The translations under genes and the position numbers were made by a program. The notes under the pieces were generated by a model. The model worked only from the letters and a program-made list of their open reading frames with translations, was not told the DNA's origin and searched no databases. From contig CANQWG010000012.1 in assembly GCA_947627505.1 (NCBI GenBank), positions 1 through 33,680 of the forward strand: DNA of 33,680 nucleotides. Reading direction: 5' to 3'. How positions within the stretch are numbered: position 1 is the stretch's first letter; the number at the start of each line of letters is the position of its first letter. Shown here in pieces: positions 18,873-25,649 of the stretch. The DNA comes from an uncultured Bacilli bacterium. Lineage in GTDB: Bacteria > Bacillota_I > Bacilli_A > RFN20 > CAG-449.

Positions 18873-19588
18873 AAATATATATGGAAAACAAATTAAAACT
18901 TCGTTCTTCGGATTATGATACTTATGATGAATTAACACCATACGCGATTCTTGATATTTTTCAAGACATTGCCGGAGAGCATGCGACCAAGTTAGGATTA
19001 GGATTTCACGACATGATTTCTAAAAACCTTCTATGGGTTTTGCTTCGTACTAAATATGAAGTCGTGAAAATGCCACAGATGTATGAAAACGTCGTAGTAA
19101 GCACTTGGCCAGAAGTTAAAGGTCGTGCAGATATGAATCGTGATTACTTAATTAAAAACGATAAAGGTGAAGTACTTATAAAAGGAAAATCAAAATGGGT
19201 AGTTATCGATTTAAATAGTCGTCGTTTAGTAAGAGCCAGTAATGTTAATTATCCGGAAGGCGAATATATTTTAGAGAATACTTTTGATGAACTTTATAAA
19301 TTAGATGATTTTGATATTAAAAATTTAACTCCCCATCTAGTTCGCACTTCTTTTTCCGATCTCGATCATAATGGACATGTTAACAATGCTAGTTATGCTA
19401 ATTACATAGTTGATGTTTTAAATTTGAAAAGAGAAGAAAAAATTAAAACTTTTGAAATAAATTACGAAAAAGAATTAATGCAAGACCAATGTTTTGAAGT
19501 GTATGTTAAAAGAGACGGCAAAGTAATTTTATTGAAAGGTCTAAAAGAAGATACTTTAATTTTTAAGGCAAAACTTGAATTAGTCTAA
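18869..19588 (+). CDS. Acyl-ACP thioesterase
   Basis: Double hot-dog pattern: DELTPYAILDIFQDIAGEHATKLGLG.., LLWVLLRTKYEVVKMPQMYENVVVSTWP, RTSFSDLDHNGHVNNASYANYIVDVL. ATGA overlap with FNT. Confidence 0.85.
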   Translation: MKIYMENKLKLRSSDYDTYDELTPYAILDIFQDIAGEHATKLGLGFHDMISKNLLWVLLRTKYEVVKMPQMYENVVVSTWPEVKGRADMNRDYLIKNDKGEVLIKGKSKWVVIDLNSRRLVRASNVNYPEGEYILENTFDELYKLDDFDIKNLTPHLVRTSFSDLDHNGHVNNASYANYIVDVLNLKREEKIKTFEINYEKELMQDQCFEVYVKRDGKVILLKGLKEDTLIFKAKLELV

Positions 19589-19655
19589 TTTTTTAAAAAG
19601 TGAATCAAGTATCCTTGAATTATTTGTGCTAATCAATTAATATAGATTAGCCAAT

Positions 19656-19731
19656 GGGGCTGTAGCTCACCTGGGAGAGCGCCTGATTTGCATTCAGGAG
19701 GTAGCGAGTTCGATCCTCGTCAGCTCCACCA
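19656..19731 (+). tRNA. tRNA-Ala (anticodon TGC), CCA encoded
   Basis: GGGGCTG acceptor pairs with CAGCTCC; GCTC/GAGC D-stem; CCTGA-TTTGCAT-TCAGG anticodon arm; GCGAG-TTCGATC-CTCGT T-arm; ends ACCA. Confidence 0.96.
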
Positions 19732-19745
19732 ATTACAATAAAGGG

Positions 19746-19795
19746 ATCTCCAAAATATTTGATTAATAACTAAACAATATTTTGGAGATTTTTAA
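19746..19795. terminator. Terminator after tRNA-Ala
   Basis: Perfect 14-bp stem ATCTCCAAAATATT (19746-19759) / AATATTTTGGAGAT (19776-19789), then TTTTTAATTT. Confidence 0.8.
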
Positions 19796-19861
19796 TTTAA
19801 TTTTTGCAATTTTATTTTTTTTACATAAATTATATTAGAAATAGTATATAATATAAGAAAG

Positions 19862-20009
19862 GAGGTACTTATTTTTATGATCTGTAGATCTTATGTAAAA
19901 TTTATTAAACGATACGATACCTCTTGTTTAGGCTTACTTTTTCATAAGTAAGTTTAATTAAAGGTAAAAACTTCAGGAGGTATCACGATTAATGTGTACC
20001 TCTTTTTTT
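19862..20009 (+). promoter_or_regulatory. Attenuator-like leader with mutually exclusive hairpins (terminator/antiterminator)
   Basis: Arm 1 GAGGTA (19862-19867, leader SD), arm 2 GATACCTC (19916-19923), arm 3 GAGGTATC(AC) (19977-19986), arm 4 GTGTACCTC (19994-20002) then TTTTTTT (20003-20009). 1:2, 2:3 and 3:4 pairings compete. Confidence 0.55.
19877..19951 (+). CDS. Putative 24-aa leader peptide MICRSYVKFIKRYDTSCLGLLFHK
   Basis: ATG preceded by AAAGGAGG (19858-19865). The ORF ends before a terminator-like hairpin and overlaps a pairing element. Too short for the ORF track. Confidence 0.55.
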   Translation: MICRSYVKFIKRYDTSCLGLLFHK

Positions 20010-20522
20010 ATAAAAAGAAAGGAGATAAAAAAAAACTAAAATAATCACAATTTGTTTAGTATAAAAGAAAGGAGAAATATTGAAAAAAAGTAAAGTTTAA
20101 ATTTCTAGTTTATTATTTTTGGTTTTAGCTTAATTAAAATATCAAATATTATGATATAAGCAAAAACTATCAGTCAAATGCAAGTTGCTCTCTATCATTC
20201 GAAATCGAATATAGACTTTAATTTAGAAAATTTTAGTAAAAAATTAATTTCTAGTTTATTTATAAGTCACTAGTTTTAGTGATATTAAGGATGCAATTTA
20301 TAATGGTTTACAAGCATTTGGAGAGACGTGTTTATAATTTTTTAAAATTTATTTAAAAGTCAAGTATAACTCTAAAGTCATTTAAACCATTAATGATTCT
20401 AAATGGAACTATATAACACTTCTGTAGAAGCATATAGAATCAGAAAATATATAATTAAAACGCATGAAAAAAATAGGAAGTGTGAAAATATTTTTTTCAA
20501 AATTTTATGCTAAAGGGGAAAT

Positions 20523-20822
20523 ATGAAAAGAAATAACATTATTATACAAATTTTGTCTAATGAAAATGAAAATAAACCCTTACAATTAATCAACAATAAT
20601 AAAGTTGTTTTAAATTTTGAACAAGTTTTTGTTACAGAAATAAAAGCGCAATTTTATTGTATTTTACACCCTCTTGCGGAAATTGAAGGCGTCGATTCTA
20701 ACATAGCATTTGCGTTTTCAGTTAATGAAGATGGTGAGTTATGTGTAGTCAAAGATGAAAACATCTCTAATGAAATATTTAGTATGTATTATAAAAAAAT
20801 ACTGACTAAAAAGAAGGAGTAA
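20523..20822 (+). CDS. Small acidic protein, weakly DUF1292-like, upstream of the Clp-FtsH fusion
   Basis: ..QFYCILHPLAEIEGVDSNIAFAFSVNEDGELCVVKDENISNEIFSMYYKKI. RBS AAAGGGG; 2-nt gap to the next ORF. Confidence 0.65.
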   Translation: MKRNNIIIQILSNENENKPLQLINNNKVVLNFEQVFVTEIKAQFYCILHPLAEIEGVDSNIAFAFSVNEDGELCVVKDENISNEIFSMYYKKILTKKKE

Positions 20823-20824
20823 AC

Positions 20825-23650
20825 ATGGAAATAATAAAATCTCAAGAAATATATATAAACAGAAGTGGAAATGCTCATGAATACCATGAAGCTAAAATAT
20901 GGTCAGAGTATAGCCTAGTTAAAAAACTTGACAAATGTTTTTCTGAAATTGAAGGTCAATTTTTTGCCATACAAAATGTAAAAGAATATTTGTTTGGCTT
21001 AAATAATCGAGAAAATCGGAAAGGTGTTGCGGGTATTTTGACATTTGTCGGTTCCCCTAGTGTTGGTAAAACTTTAATGGGTGAAAAGATTGCCGAAGCA
21101 TTAAAACGACCTGTTTTACGTCTCGATATGGGTTCATTCAATGATAAAGAACTCGGACTTTTAGAATTATTTGGTATTCAAAAATCTTATAAATCAGCTA
21201 ATTCCGGGCAACTTACTAGATTTGTGGAAAAAAACCCTATATGTGTAGTTATATTGGATGAATTTGAAAAAGCTCACAATAATTTAAAAAATAATTTTCT
21301 TTCTATTTTTGATCGAGGTAGCGCTATTGATTTGTTTACTCAGCGTGACGTTAGTTTTCGCGATGTAGTATTTATTATTACAACTAACCTCGGTTCTGAT
21401 ATTTATAATAAATCATTCTCAAATTATAATTTATCATCGGTTTCGCAGAAAACGATAATAAATGCGTTAAAAAAAGAAATAGATCCTCAAACCTCATTAC
21501 CATATTTTTCTGGGGCGATTTTATCACGTCTTAATCAAGGGCTGATAATACTTTTTAACAATCTGCGCCCTGAAGTGATACGTCGTATAATTACTAAAGA
21601 AATTTTTGCACAGAAAAAATATTATCTTGAAAAATATGGAATAACATTTAAAGTCAATGAAAGTATGCTTGCCGATTTGATTGCTTTTAGTCTTGGAGAG
21701 AATATTGATGCAAGAACAGCAAAAAAAATAGTTAAGCAGTTCTTTAAAACTAACGTTACAAGACTTGTTAATTTGACTTTTGAAAATGACAAGAAAGAGT
21801 TTTGCGAAGTTAAAATAGATTTTAAATTTAAAAAATCCTCCACCGAAGCAAGAAGATTATTTCGAGGCAAAAAAGATTTAAAAATTTTAGTTTGTTGTCA
21901 AAAAGAGGATAAAGATAAATTTATTAATGCGATTGATGATAAAGCTGAGATAATTTTTACAGATAGTAAAGATTTTAACATTCTTAATTCCGATGTATCA
22001 GCAGCAATATTTGATATTGATGAAGATGAAGAATTGTTTGAAAGATTAATAGAACAAGAAATACCAATATATGTTTACAAATTAAAAGCCAAAGAAATTG
22101 ATCTTTATGACTATTTATATAAAGGGGCAATTGATTTCTATGTAGACGAAAAATTTCCGGATGAATGGATTCAAAATATACTTAATGATTGTTATTTTAC
22201 TACCTCGTTACAATCACTTTTACACGCTAACAAAATCGTAGAATTTAACACTAAGTATATCTTTAAAGATGAAAGCACCACGGTTATTGAAATAACAAAT
22301 TTTAACTTAACTATTGCCAAAAATGCGGAAGATATGGATCAATTTGTATCTAAAAGAGAAATTCCACATGTTCGGCTTAATGATATTTATGGATTAGAAA
22401 ATGCTAAGGCAGAAATAAACAAAATCATCGAAGCCTTGAAAAACTATAAGGAATTTAATAAAAACGGAATTCGCCTTCCTAGAGGACTCTTTTTATATGG
22501 TAAGCCAGGAACAGGAAAAACAATGCTTGCAAAAGCAATTGCAAGTGAAGCGAATATACAGTTTATGCAATATAATGCTTCTGAACTTATGCAAAAATAT
22601 AGAGGAGAAGGAGGAAAGTTTGTTCGAAAAATGTTTTCATCCGCTAGACGATATTATCCTTCTTTAATATTTATAGATGAAATTGATATTTTTGCAAAAT
22701 CGCGACAAAATGCATCAAAAGAACAAGACTTTGAAGTGTTAAATGCTTTTTTATCTGAAATGGATGGATTTTTAGATAATTCAAAGACACCTGTATTTGT
22801 AATTGCTGCAACTAATTTTGACAAAATAGATTTAGATCCTGCATTTATTAGACGCTTTGATAAACAAATAAAAATAGAGTTACCTAATTTTAATACACGG
22901 AGAAACTATCTTTCTAAAACTTTAAAAAAATATAATAAAATGGTTAGTGAAAAAACTATCCGTGATATCGCAATGCGTTCAATAGAATGGCCTCTTGGAG
23001 AACTTGATAATGTTATACATAATTCTTTGCGCGCTGCTTCTATATCAAACGCAGAAAGATTAGATGAAATTTTAATTGAAGAATTTGAATCCTATGTAAA
23101 TGGAGATAGCAAACCAATCGAGGAAAATGATTTACTTGTAACGGCATTTCATGAAGCGGGACATATAATAGTTGCAGCGGCACTTAAAGAAAAACTCTTG
23201 TATGCGACTATAACTGCGAGGGGTGACTATGGTGGCTATGTTCAGTTTGGTGATGAAAATAAGAAAATCTTGTCACGCCAAAATTGCTTGAACAAAATTT
23301 GCATAATGATGGCTGGTAGAGAAGCTGAAAAACATAAGTTTGGTGAGGATGGAATTACGACAAGCATTAGAAGTGATTATCTATCTGCAAATGAACTTGC
23401 TCGTAGTATGATTTGTGAATACAATATGGAAAAAGGAATTTACATTAGCCAGGCTAAATGGAAGTCAAGCGATAAGATAGATGATTATATTAGTAAAATA
23501 TTGGAAGAACAGAGCAAAAGAGCAGGAAAAATTATTAAAAATAATGAAACTAAATTGGTCATTATCGTAAAAAAACTTTTAGAGAAAAAAAATCTCGATG
23601 AAAAAGATCTTAAATCTTTATTGAGAAATTTGAGGATTCATAATGACTGA
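20825..23650 (+). CDS. Multidomain AAA+ protease: ClpB/C-type AAA+ module, receiver-like middle domain, FtsH-type AAA+ and M41 zinc metalloprotease
   Basis: Walker A 1 GSPSVGKT (21050-21073), ICVVILDEFEKAHNNLKNNFLSIFDRG and FIITTNLGS (Clp D2-like). Walker A 2 GKPGTGKT (22499-22522), SLIFIDEIDIFAKSR, AATNFDKIDLDPAFIRRFDKQI (FtsH-like). HEAGH (23150-23164) and TTSIRSDYLSANELARSMICEYNM (M41). Confidence 0.88.
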   Translation: MEIIKSQEIYINRSGNAHEYHEAKIWSEYSLVKKLDKCFSEIEGQFFAIQNVKEYLFGLNNRENRKGVAGILTFVGSPSVGKTLMGEKIAEALKRPVLRLDMGSFNDKELGLLELFGIQKSYKSANSGQLTRFVEKNPICVVILDEFEKAHNNLKNNFLSIFDRGSAIDLFTQRDVSFRDVVFIITTNLGSDIYNKSFSNYNLSSVSQKTIINALKKEIDPQTSLPYFSGAILSRLNQGLIILFNNLRPEVIRRIITKEIFAQKKYYLEKYGITFKVNESMLADLIAFSLGENIDARTAKKIVKQFFKTNVTRLVNLTFENDKKEFCEVKIDFKFKKSSTEARRLFRGKKDLKILVCCQKEDKDKFINAIDDKAEIIFTDSKDFNILNSDVSAAIFDIDEDEELFERLIEQEIPIYVYKLKAKEIDLYDYLYKGAIDFYVDEKFPDEWIQNILNDCYFTTSLQSLLHANKIVEFNTKYIFKDESTTVIEITNFNLTIAKNAEDMDQFVSKREIPHVRLNDIYGLENAKAEINKIIEALKNYKEFNKNGIRLPRGLFLYGKPGTGKTMLAKAIASEANIQFMQYNASELMQKYRGEGGKFVRKMFSSARRYYPSLIFIDEIDIFAKSRQNASKEQDFEVLNAFLSEMDGFLDNSKTPVFVIAATNFDKIDLDPAFIRRFDKQIKIELPNFNTRRNYLSKTLKKYNKMVSEKTIRDIAMRSIEWPLGELDNVIHNSLRAASISNAERLDEILIEEFESYVNGDSKPIEENDLLVTAFHEAGHIIVAAALKEKLLYATITARGDYGGYVQFGDENKKILSRQNCLNKICIMMAGREAEKHKFGEDGITTSIRSDYLSANELARSMICEYNMEKGIYISQAKWKSSDKIDDYISKILEEQSKRAGKIIKNNETKLVIIVKKLLEKKNLDEKDLKSLLRNLRIHND

Positions 23651-24746
23651 TAAATTTCAAAGAGCAATATTTAGATTGATGCTCTTAAAGCTTAATAACG
23701 GGGAAAGAATTATAACTAAATCTGAAATAAAAAATATTAAAAATAGTCTAAATGATGATGAGACCGATGCTTTCGGTGATGGATTCGAAATTTTCGATGA
23801 TGAGACCGAGGATTTTGATGATGAGACTGAGGATTTTGATGATGAGACTGAGGATTTCGATGATGAGACTGAGGATTTCGATGATGAGACCGAGGATTTC
23901 ATCGATTTAAAAAATAAAATAAATTTTTCGGATCCTACAATTAAAACTTTATCACGTAAAACTTTATCAAGGTTAACTAATGACAAAATTATAGAAAGTA
24001 GTGATGAAAAAATTTATATTATAGTAGATATAGAAGAGTTACGTAATTATATTTTAAATTGCCAAAAACTAGATGAACGGATACCGAAAAAAATTAGTCT
24101 TGAAACAATAGTTGACTCCAAGTGGAAACTTTGCGATGAAAGGTTATTGTTTGAAGAAAAAATAAAGAAAAATTCTTTCAAGAAAAATTCGCGACTAGAA
24201 GAAGAAAGGCCAAAAGTTGAGCCAAATTCTAATATTATAAGTGAAATTGATGAAGTTTATAAGAAGGTAATAGAGTATAGCATAGAACTTAAAATTATTT
24301 ACCCAACTTTAATACAAAATCACTTTAAAATTAGTAAAGAAAAAACTTGCGAAATTATAGATTGGATGAAAAGTAATTATTTTATTATTCCAAAAGAAAA
24401 TAGCACAAAAAGTAAAGTTATTATAACTAAAAACGATTGTAAAGACATGTTTGAAAATAAGGACATAGAAAATACAAATAAAAATAAAAGCACAATTCAA
24501 ATAGATAAATTACTTTTATATAAAATAACGATTCTTAAGATGCAAGAAATTATGTTTCTTAATAAATCGATTAGCAAAAGAGGGTTAATAAAAAAAGTCA
24601 AGAGGTTACTAGTTGACCTTAAAAAAAACCAAGCGGGAAATGAAAAAGAGATAGAGATCTATAAGAACATGCTTAAAAAACTTGAAATGATGTCCGATAG
24701 TGATTACAAAGAATTAAAAAAGTTCTTAGGAAAATTTGACGATTAA
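23643..24746 (+). CDS. Acidic-repeat protein with FtsK-gamma-like winged-helix segment
   Basis: Overlaps the upstream stop by 8 nt. Contains (DDETEDF)x5. IDEVYKKVIEYSIELKIIYPTLIQNHFKISKEKTCEIIDWMKSNYFIIP resembles FtsK-gamma DNA-binding domains. Confidence 0.75.
   Translation: MTDKFQRAIFRLMLLKLNNGERIITKSEIKNIKNSLNDDETDAFGDGFEIFDDETEDFDDETEDFDDETEDFDDETEDFDDETEDFIDLKNKINFSDPTIKTLSRKTLSRLTNDKIIESSDEKIYIIVDIEELRNYILNCQKLDERIPKKISLETIVDSKWKLCDERLLFEEKIKKNSFKKNSRLEEERPKVEPNSNIISEIDEVYKKVIEYSIELKIIYPTLIQNHFKISKEKTCEIIDWMKSNYFIIPKENSTKSKVIITKNDCKDMFENKDIENTNKNKSTIQIDKLLLYKITILKMQEIMFLNKSISKRGLIKKVKRLLVDLKKNQAGNEKEIEIYKNMLKKLEMMSDSDYKELKKFLGKFDD
23796..23900 (+). repeat. In-frame 21-bp tandem repeat, 5 copies (DDETEDF)
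   Basis: gatgatgagac(c/t)gaggattt(t/c) repeated 5 times over 105 bp. Confidence 0.95.
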
Positions 24747-24808
24747 AAAAAAGTTAAAAATTCTTTTCTAGTATAGGCATAATTTTTTAAATTTTAAAAT
24801 TTATTGAT

Positions 24809-24847
24809 GATTGATGACAGCCATCAATCAATGGTAGTTTTTTAAAA
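24809..24847. terminator. Probable terminator downstream of the module
   Basis: GATTGATG (24809-24816) / CATCAATC (24822-24829) stem, then GGTAGTTTTTTAAAAA. Confidence 0.5.
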
Positions 24848-24866
24848 ATTGTTAAACTTTTAAAAA

Positions 24867-25649
24867 TTAAGAATTTTTATTTTTCTCAGCAAGTTTATCT
24901 AATTCGTACAAATAATCAATACTCCAATCATAACTTTTACAAAACTCACCATGATAAGATCCTATGCCGGTTTTTAAATAATCCCAGTAATCACATTGGA
25001 TATGTGTTTTATCCAAAGTCAGTAAGGCTCTTTTAAATCCAACACAATTTACACCAATATCGGTTAAGGTCTTTCGAAGTCTAAATACTGCATTGCGATA
25101 TAGTATTTTAGCTTTTTCGATATCAGAATTTGCCCATAAACAAGTAATAGCGTCAGACATTGTTAAACTTTTTCCGTTATAGGTTATTAACAAAGCGAAA
25201 AGTTCTTTTGATTTTGAAGATGAAAATAAAACGAGATTTCCGTCAACAAAGCAATCGAAACTATCAAACATTTTTACTGTAAGCAAAGGAACTCTTTTTT
25301 TGATGATATTTAATATTTCCATAAGTTGTAAGTTATTATAGGGCTTATATAAAAAACCAATTGTATTGGCCCGAATTCTTTCGCTTAAATCTTCGATAGT
25401 CACTGCCATTCCGGTAATAAAAACAATAGCAATATCTGGAATTATATCCAAAACTTTGTTTGCTAAATCGATTCCATTGATATTTGGCATTCCAATATCT
25501 GTAAAAATAGCATCGATTTGATTTTTAGAAATATAGTCCAAGGCTAATTGAGAATCTTTAAAAAATTGGCATTCGATATCACAATCAACGACATCGCTTA
25601 AAAAATATTGCAAAGAAATAATTTCGTCATCAATTACTACTATTTTCAT
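24867..25649 (-). CDS. Response regulator with receiver domain and SARP/OmpR-type winged-helix output
   Basis: MKIVVIDDEIISLQYFL.. DAIFTDIGMPNINGIDLA.. FITGMA.. FLYKPY; C-terminus SKELFALLITYNGKSLTMSDAITCLWANSDIEKAKILYRNAVFRLRKTL. Confidence 0.88.
   Translation of the reverse strand: MKIVVIDDEIISLQYFLSDVVDCDIECQFFKDSQLALDYISKNQIDAIFTDIGMPNINGIDLANKVLDIIPDIAIVFITGMAVTIEDLSERIRANTIGFLYKPYNNLQLMEILNIIKKRVPLLTVKMFDSFDCFVDGNLVLFSSSKSKELFALLITYNGKSLTMSDAITCLWANSDIEKAKILYRNAVFRLRKTLTDIGVNCVGFKRALLTLDKTHIQCDYWDYLKTGIGSYHGEFCKSYDWSIDYLYELDKLAEKNKNS

Noticed and set aside
19850-20520. Retron, T-box or CRISPR-like RNA in the leader region
   Set aside because: No reverse transcriptase, no T-box consensus (AGGGTGGNACCGCG) and no regularly spaced repeats.
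23657-23986. Minus-strand ORF with (SSVSSSK) repeats
   Set aside because: Reverse-frame shadow of the in-frame 21-bp repeats on the plus strand.
19715-24860. tRNA-Ala as an integration site for the Clp-FtsH module
   Set aside because: No duplicated tRNA 3' end (CCTCGTCAGCTCCACCA) seen downstream and no integrase gene in the window.
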